Both the position numbers and the translations under genes were made by a program. The notes beneath the pieces are model-generated. The model had not been told where the DNA came from. It worked only from the letters and a program-made list of their open reading frames with translations, and did no database searches. Of a DNA stretch of 64,000 bases, positions 24,354 through 34,629 are shown in pieces. Within the stretch, counting starts at the first letter, position 1; each line of letters starts with the position of its first letter. Source of the stretch: Streptomyces sp. NBC_00271 (GTDB lineage: Bacteria; Actinomycetota; Actinomycetes; Streptomycetales; Streptomycetaceae); contig NZ_CP108070.1 in assembly GCF_036178845.1 (NCBI RefSeq), positions 4,402,001-4,466,000 on the forward strand, written 5' to 3'.

Positions 24354-24475
24354 ATCCTGCACGGTTGGTGTATTGCTCGTCAAGCCACCTCGGCAAGATG
24401 GTTGGTCGCTTGTTTTGAGCCACCTGCCGGGCTGGCATGTTGACTAGCAATTGCGCTGGTTGGGATGCTCATCAA
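24354..24475. promoter_or_regulatory. Divergent promoter/operator region of the element switch
   Basis: TTGACGAGCAAT (minus strand, about 24372-24383) and TTGACTAGCAAT (plus strand, 24440-24451) are matching sites facing outward, each able to serve as a -35 box. GGTTGG occurs three times and GCCACCT twice in between. The near-identical dodecamers suggest that one regulator, most likely the XRE protein, binds over both promoters. Confidence 0.5.
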
Positions 24476-25219
24476 GTGACCACCCCCGAGACACCCAAGC
24501 CCTCACGGCCAGCTGGCGGCTTCGCCAGCAAGCAGCAGACCGAAGCGCTGCGCCGCATCGAAGCGACTCTCGACGCGGCTTCGCAGGCCCTGCCCGTGCG
24601 GCTGTACCACCCCGCGGACGACGCGCCCGCCGAGGTGGTCGCACACTTCAGCTACGCCCCCGAGGGCGAAGACTGGTCAGCTTTCGGCGATGTCACCCGA
24701 GGCTCTCAGGGCCTGGTTATCTCGCGACTGGAGATCACACCCGGGGCCACTTCCAGCGGCGTCACGGGTGGCTTGCTCCGCAAGGTTCCGATCGGCGAGG
24801 TACTCGCCGCCGTCCGCTTGAATGCTGCATGGGAGACAGCCCGCAGGGAGGGCACGAGGGCGATCCTGGGCGAGGAGCCCGCGAAGGGTCTATTCGGCGA
24901 GAGTGACGAGAAGGCGCCGCGACGAGGCGGAAGGGCGCCGATTACTTCTGATCTACTGCGGCAAGTCGCGACGGCATACCTGGAAGAGACCGCACCCGGT
25001 ACGCCAGCTGGCGCCATGAAACGCATGGCGGAACGCTTCGGGAGGCCCGAGGAGACGCTCCGCACGTGGGTCACTCGGGCCCGCAAGGATGGATGGCTCG
25101 GCCCGGGCGCGAAAGGGCGAGCTGGCGCCGAGCCTGGCCCGCGGCTTGTGCTGTACCGCATCGAGCAGGAAGGTCCCGCCGGACGCCTGAAACAGGCGGA
25201 CGCGGACCCTGGACAGTAG
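24476..25219 (+). CDS. Putative HTH-containing element protein (247 aa)
   Basis: GTG at 24476 is preferred over ATG at 24437, since the latter lies upstream of the TTGACT box. The protein has a disordered N-terminus, a mixed alpha/beta middle (about 20-115) and a C-terminal segment (about 160-215: APITSDLLRQVATAYLEETA then FGRPEETLRTWVTRARKDGW) that reads as a helix-turn-helix. Divergent orientation to the XRE gene suggests it is the second regulator of the switch or an integration-state regulator. No named family. Confidence 0.65.
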   Translation: MTTPETPKPSRPAGGFASKQQTEALRRIEATLDAASQALPVRLYHPADDAPAEVVAHFSYAPEGEDWSAFGDVTRGSQGLVISRLEITPGATSSGVTGGLLRKVPIGEVLAAVRLNAAWETARREGTRAILGEEPAKGLFGESDEKAPRRGGRAPITSDLLRQVATAYLEETAPGTPAGAMKRMAERFGRPEETLRTWVTRARKDGWLGPGAKGRAGAEPGPRLVLYRIEQEGPAGRLKQADADPGQ

Positions 25220-25221
25220 GA

Positions 25222-25253
25222 AGGGGCAGACACTCTTACGGGTGTCTGCCCCT
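25222..25253. terminator. Bidirectional terminator between convergent genes
   Basis: Perfect 12-bp arms (AGGGGCAGACAC at 25222-25233; complement at 25242-25253) with an 8-base loop, followed by CATCTTT on the plus side. It separates the 24476 gene from the integrase. Confidence 0.85.
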
Positions 25254-25282
25254 CATCTTTGGTGCCGTCCCATGCATCGAGA

Positions 25283-26800
25283 TCAGGCCCTCGGCACCAG
25301 TCGCCCGGGGTCGAACTTGTTCCCCTTGGACCGGTCATGCGGCAGCACGTCGTACCCCGGCACCAGAGCGAGGATCACCTCACGCTTGTCCACCGGAGCC
25401 AGAGCCTCCCAGCCCGCTGCCACATCGCCAGCGAGAAGCTTCCGCAGCACCCGCGGCGCCCGCGAAACCAGCAGCGCCCGCGACTCCTTGATCCGCTTCT
25501 CGATGATCCCGCGCGCTTCCTTGTACTCCGGGAACGTCACCTCCCGGCGGGCGTACGCGCCGGCCATCTCCTTCAACTGCGCCTCATCCGCGGCCAGCTC
25601 GGCGCGCGCCTCGTCCGACGTCTCAGTGTCGGCGACCGTCCGCAGCTGCTCCAGGATGCGCGGCTTGCCCAGCAGCTCGAGGACCTGGCGCTCCACCTCG
25701 TCCTCCACGAACGAGGCCTTCACAGCCATCTTCCCGCAGCCGCCGCTCTTGGGCTCGCACCAGTAGCGGGGGCCGCCGTTGCCGTGGCTTCCGGTCATCA
25801 GGTGTCCGCACTTGGAGCAGCACAGTACGCCGTTGAGCCACCGCTGCAGCGTGAGGTCCGTGTCGCCCGCGCGCATGGCCAGCCGCTCAGAGATCAGCTT
25901 CCAGCGCTCCTCCGGGATGATCGCGTCCCACACAGCCTTGCCGATGACCTCGCCCTTGTGGGAGCGCAGGCCTGCCACGGAGGCCTTCGAGACGACCGAG
26001 CCCACGCTGCGAGGAGTCCACGGGACACCCGTCGCGGTCGGGATCTTGCGCCGCTCCAAATCGGCGGTGATCGAGTAGAGGGACTCCCCCATCTCCGGGT
26101 CGATGTCCGCCCTCTGCTCCCCGGTCCAGCCGTCCCAGTCGCCGAGGATCCGAGCGCCGATCTCGCGCAGGATGCGGGCCTCGTCCTCGACGACCTGGTG
26201 GCCTTCCCTCGTGAAGCCGTACCCACGGAACCCGCCGCCTCCCGGCTTGCCCTCGGAAGCCAACTCCTCGTGCTTGCGGGCGACGCGACGTGCGGTATCG
26301 CGACTGGACTTGTTGGCGACGGCGACCATGACCCGGGCCATCGTGACGTCTGCGTCGTTGGCCAGGCGCAGCGAGCCGGTGACGGACTCCACAGGGATAC
26401 GCGGCCGGCGGGACTCGACGACGTCGATGAGGTCCTCGAGGTCGCGGGGGTCGCGGGCGACGCGGTCAAGGTCGTCGGCAATCAGGCCGTCGAACTCACC
26501 GGAGGCGAGGCCTTCGAGGGCTGCACGGAATCCCGGCCGGAGGGTGCGCAGGGCTGTGGTCCCGTCGGGAAGTTTGATCTGTCGCCTCTTGAAGGCGGAG
26601 GTGTCGTCCTCGGGGATCACCTTGACGATCGTCCAGCCGAGGCGCTTGGCGAGGGCGCGGCCGTCCTCTTCCTGGCGGCCGATCCCTTTGGAGATCTTGT
26701 GTACGCGCTCGATCGCGGTCTCGTCGCCATCATCTTCAGCCTCTTCTTCGGCCTTGCGGTAGCTGATGCGCAGGAGGAGTACGGCGCGGCTTGGAGTCAT
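25283..26800 (-). CDS. int: Large serine recombinase (integrase), 505 aa
   Basis: The N-terminal catalytic domain has LLLRISYRK with candidate nucleophile Ser13, GRQEEDGRALAKRLGW (about 43-58) and DDLDRVARDPRDLEDL. A recombinase domain follows (about 185-290, GGGFRGYGFTREG), then a zinc ribbon with CSKCGHLMTG and later Cys, then a coiled-coil segment and C-terminal tail. Large serine integrases insert phages and elements at a short attB without host factors and need a directionality factor to excise. An unusual acidic insertion (about residues 18-38) separates the catalytic Ser from the RQ motif. No SD precedes the ATG; TAATCT seven bases upstream suggests a leaderless message. It abuts truncated comEA. 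Confidence 0.95.
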   Translation of the reverse strand: MTPSRAVLLLRISYRKAEEEAEDDGDETAIERVHKISKGIGRQEEDGRALAKRLGWTIVKVIPEDDTSAFKRRQIKLPDGTTALRTLRPGFRAALEGLASGEFDGLIADDLDRVARDPRDLEDLIDVVESRRPRIPVESVTGSLRLANDADVTMARVMVAVANKSSRDTARRVARKHEELASEGKPGGGGFRGYGFTREGHQVVEDEARILREIGARILGDWDGWTGEQRADIDPEMGESLYSITADLERRKIPTATGVPWTPRSVGSVVSKASVAGLRSHKGEVIGKAVWDAIIPEERWKLISERLAMRAGDTDLTLQRWLNGVLCCSKCGHLMTGSHGNGGPRYWCEPKSGGCGKMAVKASFVEDEVERQVLELLGKPRILEQLRTVADTETSDEARAELAADEAQLKEMAGAYARREVTFPEYKEARGIIEKRIKESRALLVSRAPRVLRKLLAGDVAAGWEALAPVDKREVILALVPGYDVLPHDRSKGNKFDPGRLVPRA

Positions 26801-26840
26801 GTTCGTAGATTAGCATTGACATCTCGGATCGCCGATGCCA
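26801..26840. other. Attachment-site junction (att) between element and comEA
   Basis: Reading comEA on the minus strand, the HhH coding sequence VNGIGD is followed directly by the foreign tail PRCQC and a TAA at 26810-26812, and the integrase starts ten bases further on. Serine integrase elements place int next to one att site, so the crossover must lie close to 26813-26835. The other half-site and the missing comEA 3' end should lie left of this window. Confidence 0.7.
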
Positions 26841-28027
26841 TTGACCTCGCGGAGCTCGTCGACCGAGCGGAAGCCGCCGTGCTGGGAGCGGTAGTCGATG
26901 ATGTGCTGGGCGAGAACGGGACCGACGCCCGGCAGGGTGTCGAGCTGGTCCACGGTGGCCGTGTTGAGGGAGACGGGAGCCGAAGGAGCCGCTCCTGAAG
27001 CGGACCCGCCGATCCCTGTGGCACTGGAGCCGCCGCCCATGACCGGTCCAGTCACGGCGACGGGGACGCCCACCAGGACCTGTTCGCCGTCCACCAGGAG
27101 GCGGGCCCGGTTGAGCCCCTCGGTGTTCGCACCCGGCCGCACCCCACCCGCGGCCCGCAGCGCGTCCTCGACCCGCGACCCGGCCGGCAGTCGTTGCAGC
27201 CCAGGACTGCGCACCTTGCCGCTGACGTCCACCACGATCGCGGGCCCGGTCGAACCGGCCGAACCAGCCGGGCTCGGCGGCGCCCCGGCTGCGCCTCCCG
27301 GCTCCGCCGACTTCCGCTCCACCACGCCACTCTGCCCGCCGTACGGCGCCGTTGCCCGCACCACCTCGGGAGCCCGCACCGACTGCGTCCGGCCACCCCA
27401 GAACTGCTGCACGGCGAAGACCACGGCGACAACGAGCAGCACACCGAGTGCGGTCACGCTCCTGCGCTCCAGACCGCACCTCGACTGCAGCCACAGCGGC
27501 ATCCGCTCCCTCACGGCAAGCCCGGCCCGCTCTCGCCATGCCGCCGATGCCCCGGGAGCGGGAGCGCCATGCTCGGCATGGTCGCCCGCACGCGCCGGCA
27601 CACCTGGGCTCGGGCCCGGTTCGTCACGGTCCAGGACCCCGGTGGGCGCAGAGCCGCCACTTCCCCGAACGACGGCGGCCCCGACCCCCACCGAGGTGCT
27701 CCCCCTCGGGCCTCCCACATCCCGGTCCACGCCCGGCGACCCGTCCCTCAACTCTCCTCGTGCGCTGGGCCTTTCGGAGAAGAGTGCCTGCGCGCGCAGG
27801 CGGAGCGCCTCGGCCGAGGCATCGCGGCGTCGGGCGCGGGCGCCTGTATCTGTGTCTGTGTCTGTACCTGTACCTGTACCTGTACCTGTACCTGCGCTGG
27901 TACCAACTCCTGCTCCTGCGCGGCTTGGCGAGCGATGGCGGCGATGGCGGGTGCGGCCGTCGGAGACGGGGCCGCGGCCCGGGCCGCTGGTCGGTGTGGC
28001 GGTGCGTGAGCGTGATCGAAGTGCCAT
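26810..28027 (-). CDS. comEA: ComEA DNA-binding/uptake protein, 3' end displaced by the element (405 aa)
   Basis: Start at 28027 (MALRSRSR). Order: long disordered N-terminus with a GT/DT repeat, one membrane helix (about 205-220, ALGVLLVVAVVFAVQQFW), an SLBB domain (IVVDVSGKVRSPGLQRLPAG) and a C-terminal helix-hairpin-helix domain (SLNTATVDQLDTLPGVGPVL). The second hairpin normally continues for about 10-15 residues after GIGD; here it ends in PRCQC. ComEA binds incoming dsDNA in competent bacteria; its role in Streptomyces is not established. The partner comEC would be expected next but lies across the inserted element. Confidence 0.85.
   Translation of the reverse strand: MALRSRSRTATPTSGPGRGPVSDGRTRHRRHRSPSRAGAGVGTSAGTGTGTGTGTDTDTDTGARARRRDASAEALRLRAQALFSERPSARGELRDGSPGVDRDVGGPRGSTSVGVGAAVVRGSGGSAPTGVLDRDEPGPSPGVPARAGDHAEHGAPAPGASAAWRERAGLAVRERMPLWLQSRCGLERRSVTALGVLLVVAVVFAVQQFWGGRTQSVRAPEVVRATAPYGGQSGVVERKSAEPGGAAGAPPSPAGSAGSTGPAIVVDVSGKVRSPGLQRLPAGSRVEDALRAAGGVRPGANTEGLNRARLLVDGEQVLVGVPVAVTGPVMGGGSSATGIGGSASGAAPSAPVSLNTATVDQLDTLPGVGPVLAQHIIDYRSQHGGFRSVDELREVNGIGDPRCQC
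27844..27891. repeat. Hexanucleotide microsatellite inside comEA
   Basis: Eight tandem 6-bp units on the plus strand: CTGTAT, two CTGTGT, then five CTGTAC. Because the unit is two codons, copy-number change keeps frame and only lengthens the GT/DT dipeptide run in the cytoplasmic N-terminus of ComEA. Confidence 0.85.
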
Positions 28028-28200
28028 GCGTCGAGGATCGGGCAACTCGCAGCTCTCGCGATGATCTTGCTCAAATCCCGGGGAAAACTACCCAGTTGTG
28101 GATAACTCCGTCACCCACACGAGTCACACCAGGCCCAGCAGACGCAGTAGTCCCACCAGACGCAGGCGCCCCCGCCCCGCCACCACCGGACTCCTCAGCC

Positions 28201-29046
28201 TCATCGAGGCGAGACGACCGCTCCCAGCAGCCCGGGACCCGTGTGCGCCCCGATCACCGCACCGACCTCGCTCACATGCAGATCGACAACGCCCGGCACC
28301 CGCGCCCGCAACCGGTCCGCGAGAGCGGACGCCCGCTCGGGAGCGGCGAGATGGTGGACGGCGATGTCGACCTGGGCACTGCCCGCCCGTTCGGCCACGA
28401 TCTCCTCGAGCCGGGCGATCGCCTTGGACGCCGTCCGTACCTTCTCCAGGAGTTCGATCCGCCCTCCGTCGAGCTGGAGCAGCGGCTTCACCGCGAGCGC
28501 GGAGCCCAACAGCGCCTGTGCGGCACCGATCCGGCCGCCGCGACGCAGATAGTCGAGCGTGTCGACGTAGAAGTACGCATAGGTGCCGGCGGCCCGCTTC
28601 TCCGCGGCCGTGACCGCCTCGTCGACGGTGCCCCCCGCCTCCGCGGACTCGGCCGCGGCCAGTGCGCAGAACCCGAGGGCCATCGCGATCATCCCGGTGT
28701 CCACCACCCGCACGGGGACCGGGGCCTCACGGGCCGCGAGGACGGCGGCGTCGTAGGTGCCGGAGAGCTCGGCGGACAGGTGGAGCGAGACGATGTCGGT
28801 CGCGCCCGACTCGGCGACCCTGCGGTAGGCCGCGGCGAAGACCTCGGGGCTGGGCCGGGACGTGGTGACGGAGCGCCGCTTCTGAAGTGCCTGCGCCAGG
28901 GAGCGGGCCGAGATCTCGGTGCCCTCTTCGAGCGCCTCATTGCCGAGAACGACGGTCAGGGGCACCGCGGTGATGCCGTGGCGCTCCATCGTCCGGGGCG
29001 GCAAGTAGGCCGTGGAATCGGTGACGATCGCGACATGGCGGGACAT
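28201..29046 (-). CDS. DegV family fatty-acid-binding protein (281 aa)
   Basis: The N-terminus VAIVTDSTAYLPP and the later SLHLSAELSGTYDAA and VDTLDYLRRGGRIG motifs match the two-domain DegV fold, which binds a fatty acid and in several bacteria presents it to a fatty acid kinase. Length is normal for the family. It is encoded upstream of comEA in the same direction, an order I recall from other Streptomyces. A DnaA-box-like TTGTGGATAA lies in the comEA-degV gap at 28096 but is single. Confidence 0.9.
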   Translation of the reverse strand: MSRHVAIVTDSTAYLPPRTMERHGITAVPLTVVLGNEALEEGTEISARSLAQALQKRRSVTTSRPSPEVFAAAYRRVAESGATDIVSLHLSAELSGTYDAAVLAAREAPVPVRVVDTGMIAMALGFCALAAAESAEAGGTVDEAVTAAEKRAAGTYAYFYVDTLDYLRRGGRIGAAQALLGSALAVKPLLQLDGGRIELLEKVRTASKAIARLEEIVAERAGSAQVDIAVHHLAAPERASALADRLRARVPGVVDLHVSEVGAVIGAHTGPGLLGAVVSPR

Positions 29047-29115
29047 GAGCTGGAGGTTACCTGCCGGGGAGCGCGGACGGCAGCCCGGCCCCTTTCACCT
29101 GCGGTCTAGGTCGGG

Positions 29116-29850
29116 TCAAGTCGTGCTCTCGGGACGGGGTTTCTTCTGCCAGGGGTAGGTGGGTCGTTGTACCGGCGGGGTGATCGCGGAGCGCGGCGGC
29201 TCGTCGGCCGGGCGGGACCGCGGGGGCTCCGGCCAGGTCTGGCCGCTGGAAGTGGCCGTGTCCGGTGCCGGTGCCTCGGGCCAGGAGGCGGTGGGTCCCG
29301 GCTCGGTCGTCCAGTGCCGCAGGGCGCCCGCCTCCACGTCGATCTGCTCACTCAGCGAATCCAGGTCGTCGGAGGCGAACCTGCGGGCCCGGTCGCGCGC
29401 GGCCCAGCGCAGCGAGTCCGCGGACTGCGTGATCCGTTCGGTGCGCTCGCGCAGCTCGGGCAGCCGCGTGGAGAGCGTCCTCTTGTCCGGTTCGCTCTCC
29501 AGGCGCCTCAGCTCGTCGTCCAGCTCGCGCCCGTGCACGCTGAGCCGCTCGAACAGCCCCAGGGACTCCTTCAGGGACTCGTCCTCGGCCACGCCCGAGT
29601 GCAGCGCGTCCTGCGTGGCCCGCATCGAGGTGCGCAGCGTCAGCCTCAGCTGGGCGATCTGCCCCGCCGGGCCCGGCTGAGCGAAGGTCTTGGCACGCAG
29701 GGTGGTGTCCTCGACCGTGCGGCGGGCCTGGGAGATCGTGCGGTCCACACCGCGCTTGGCGGCGCCGACCACCTTCACGGTGGCGTATGCGCCCAGCACC
29801 GCGAACAGCAGGAAGAGCAGGGCGATCACTGTGATCACGACTTCCACCAC
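29116..29850 (-). CDS. Membrane protein with long cytoplasmic coiled coil (244 aa)
   Basis: GTG at 29850 is chosen for its strong SD (GAGGAGGAGG). One N-terminal membrane helix (VVITVIALLFLLFAVLGAYA) is followed by about 150 residues of charged helix (RTVEDTTLRAKTFAQ through LDSLSEQIDVEAGALRHW) and a Pro-rich tail. Conserved in the Streptomyces leuS-degV interval as I recall it; function unknown. Confidence 0.75.
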   Translation of the reverse strand: MVEVVITVIALLFLLFAVLGAYATVKVVGAAKRGVDRTISQARRTVEDTTLRAKTFAQPGPAGQIAQLRLTLRTSMRATQDALHSGVAEDESLKESLGLFERLSVHGRELDDELRRLESEPDKRTLSTRLPELRERTERITQSADSLRWAARDRARRFASDDLDSLSEQIDVEAGALRHWTTEPGPTASWPEAPAPDTATSSGQTWPEPPRSRPADEPPRSAITPPVQRPTYPWQKKPRPESTT

Positions 29851-29907
29851 GCTCCTCCTCCTCGGACGGCCGCGGCAGCCGCCGCGTCGCTCTTCAACGG
29901 TAAACGC

Positions 29908-29950
29908 AACGGGCAGGTCCGGAGTTCCAGAAGAACCCCGAACCTGCCCG
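29908..29950 (-). terminator. Hairpin after leuS
   Basis: Ten-bp perfect arms (ACGGGCAGGT at 29908 and ACCTGCCCGT at 29941) around a 23-base loop, lying between the leuS stop and the next minus-strand gene. Confidence 0.65.
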
Positions 29951-30003
29951 TAGGGGACTACCCCTAGCCAAGCCACCCATCCGTGCCGGACCGGGGCAAG
30001 CGG

Positions 30004-32892
<2,889 letters not shown>

Positions 32893-32938
32893 GATCCTCA
32901 AAGCTCCATCGATCGTCTCTGCCAGCGGCTTGGAAATG

Positions 32939-33001
32939 AAAAATCCCCTCGCACAGGAGGGGACGCCGCGCCGATGCCGACCACGGGTCGTCAGTGGTCG
33001 G
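32939..33001 (-). promoter_or_regulatory. Leucine-responsive transcription attenuator upstream of leuS
   Basis: On the minus strand, after the leader peptide, come a hairpin with perfect 8-bp arms (32977-32984 and 32994-33001) and then an intrinsic terminator with arms TCCCCTC and GAGGGGA (32944-32963, 6-base loop) followed by five U. Together with a Leu-rich leader this is the classical ribosome-mediated attenuator layout: stalling at Leu codons when charged tRNA-Leu is low would favour read-through into leuS. Confidence 0.75.
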
Positions 33002-33007
33002 GACTGA

Positions 33008-33046
33008 TCAGCGCGGCTCACTAAGCAGAAGGCGTACGGCACGCAT
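33008..33046 (-). CDS. leuS leader peptide [12 protein letters not shown] (12 aa)
   Basis: ATG at 33046, TGA at 33008-33010. The peptide has three consecutive leucines (codons CTT CTG CTT, the CTT form rare in this genome), which is the sensor part of an attenuator. It ends six bases before the first hairpin. No T-box signature was found. Confidence 0.75.
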   Translation of the reverse strand: MRAVRLLLSEPR

Positions 33047-33145
33047 GGCGTCAGGGTACCGCAGCCCCCGCGCGCGCCGCGACGAGCTTTGGACGGGGCC
33101 GGACACGCCGTGCCGCTCGTCACAATCACGTCAAAAAAACTGAAC

Positions 33146-33159
33146 AATATTCAAATATT
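33146..33159. promoter_or_regulatory. AT-rich palindrome in the leuS / cytochrome-operon intergenic region
   Basis: AATATT repeated as an inverted pair around CA, within 33130-33165, is very AT-rich for this genome. The 33047-33309 gap must hold the leuS promoter and the promoter of the divergent 33310 gene; this palindrome is a plausible shared regulator site. A second inverted pair, TTCGGG/CCCGAA, lies near 33271-33291. Confidence 0.4.
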
Positions 33160-33309
33160 ACTTCGCGTAAGGGGACGCTACGGGACAACACAAGGACCTG
33201 GCCGCACTTTGGTAACAACGCAATAACTCAAACCTCGTACCCATCGGTATGGCTCGACTTAGAGTTCGGCTTCGGGACCGCTTCCCCGAACCGTTGGGAG
33301 TAACCCCCT

Positions 33310-34629
33310 ATGAACCCTCGTCGCAGTGGCAGCACGCTTCCCCGACCGGGCCGCTCGGTCTACGGGATGGCGACGGCTGCCGTCCTGCTGCTCATACCCG
33401 TGGTCGTGCTGGCCGGAGGCAACCAAGTCCAGGACTTCCTCAACTTCGGTGCGGGCGTCCTGTCGCTCGTCTCCCTCACCTGCTCAGTCATCTGGGGCCT
33501 CATCGCCCAGGACCGGCTCATCCTCAACACGCGTCAGCGGATCGTGGCACAGGGCGTCCACCGGGTGACGGCCGTCGGCTCGATCGCGTTCCTCTTGGTG
33601 CACATCACCATCAAACTGGCACTGGACCACACCGTCCTGATCGCCGCGCTGATCCCCTTCAGCCTGGGCGTCAAGGGCAGCGCCGGACTCATCGGCCTCG
33701 GCTCCCTGGCCGGCCTGCTCATGATCTTCGTGGGTATCACCGGCGCACTGCGCAACCAGTTCGCGGCCCCGGCCCCGGTCGCGGCACGCTGGCGCGCGAT
33801 GCACATGCTGGCGTACCCGGCCCTGTGCGCGGCGCTGATCCATGGTCTCTTCGCAGGACGGGCGGCGAAGCCGTTCTTCATGGTGTCGTACGAGCTGTGC
33901 CTGGTCGCGGTCGGCGGGGCCCTCGCCCTGCGTGCGGCTCCCCACCCCTTCAAGCGCAAGGTCGCCGACCGCATCCTGGCGATCCTCGGCGAGGGCGGCG
34001 GCGCCGGTGGCCGCATGGCCCGCGAGGACCTGACGGCATCCCGTGCCGCCCTGTCGGAGAACTCCCTGCAGGGCTTCGCCCCGCGCTCCGCGCAGCAGTC
34101 CTCGGGCGCCCCCTTCGTACCCCCGCAGCGCACGCCGTCCCCCGAGCAGTCGCTGTACCAGACCCCGGCCGACCCCGCCGCCGCCGCGGACGCCACGTCC
34201 GGTTTCGCGGCCGCCTACCGGGCCGTCTCGGGCACGCCCGGCGCGAACCCCGCCGGCGCGGCCCCGACCGAGCGCGTCCAGATGCCCATGAACATGCAGC
34301 CGACGGAGACGTTCCCCCGCGCCGACGCCGGTGGCAGCACGTCGGGCAGCTGGCCCATCCCCTCGCCGCCGCCGGTCGGCGAGGCGCCCCGCTCCGCGTA
34401 CGACCCGCTCGCCGACACGGGATACAACATCCCCGTCTATGACAATTCGGCCACCGGTGGGTACGGCACGAGTGATGTGTACAACAACGGTGAGACGAAC
34501 CCCGCCTTCGGTACGTACAACACCAACGACACGTACGACAGCGGTCCCACGACTGACGTACTGCCGGGCGCCTTCGACGCTCCTGGCTCCGGTGAACCAT
34601 GGAACGCCCCTTCCGGAGGCTTTAAGTGA
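33310..34629 (+). CDS. Cytochrome b/ferric-reductase-like membrane protein (439 aa)
   Basis: Six membrane helices span about residues 18-230. Paired histidines in helices (HRVTAVGSIAFLLVHITIK; RAMHMLAYPALCAALIHGLF) are placed as axial haem ligands as in ferric-reductase-like b-type cytochromes. The C-terminal 180 residues are disordered, with Pro/Ser/Gly/Tyr/Asn repeats (YNNGETNPAFGTYNTND). SD GGGAG precedes the ATG. The stop overlaps the GTG of the NuoF-like gene, so the two products probably form one electron-transfer complex. Confidence 0.8.
   Translation: MNPRRSGSTLPRPGRSVYGMATAAVLLLIPVVVLAGGNQVQDFLNFGAGVLSLVSLTCSVIWGLIAQDRLILNTRQRIVAQGVHRVTAVGSIAFLLVHITIKLALDHTVLIAALIPFSLGVKGSAGLIGLGSLAGLLMIFVGITGALRNQFAAPAPVAARWRAMHMLAYPALCAALIHGLFAGRAAKPFFMVSYELCLVAVGGALALRAAPHPFKRKVADRILAILGEGGGAGGRMAREDLTASRAALSENSLQGFAPRSAQQSSGAPFVPPQRTPSPEQSLYQTPADPAAAADATSGFAAAYRAVSGTPGANPAGAAPTERVQMPMNMQPTETFPRADAGGSTSGSWPIPSPPPVGEAPRSAYDPLADTGYNIPVYDNSATGGYGTSDVYNNGETNPAFGTYNTNDTYDSGPTTDVLPGAFDAPGSGEPWNAPSGGFK

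Larger units (their letters stand above)
1..26812. mobile_element. Integrated conjugative/phage-like composite element (left end outside window)
   Basis: The region carries a TraB-type conjugative DNA translocase with Spd-like small genes, a primase-helicase, phage tail genes and a large serine recombinase. The right boundary is placed where the integrase start (26800) meets the interrupted 3' end of comEA (stop at 26810-26812). The left boundary is not in the window, because the first gene is already inside the conjugation operon. Seen directly: gene content and the interrupted comEA. Inferred: that all parts move as one unit. Two nested or adjacent elements remain possible, since the conjugation and phage-like parts are on opposite strands and separated by cargo genes. 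Confidence 0.8.

Noticed and set aside
28096..28105. DnaA box (TTGTGGATAA) between comEA and degV
   Set aside because: Only one copy and no origin-type context; could be chance.
32893..33060. T-box riboswitch upstream of leuS
   Set aside because: No T-box signature or specifier loop was seen; the Leu-rich leader peptide and simple hairpins fit ribosome-mediated attenuation better.
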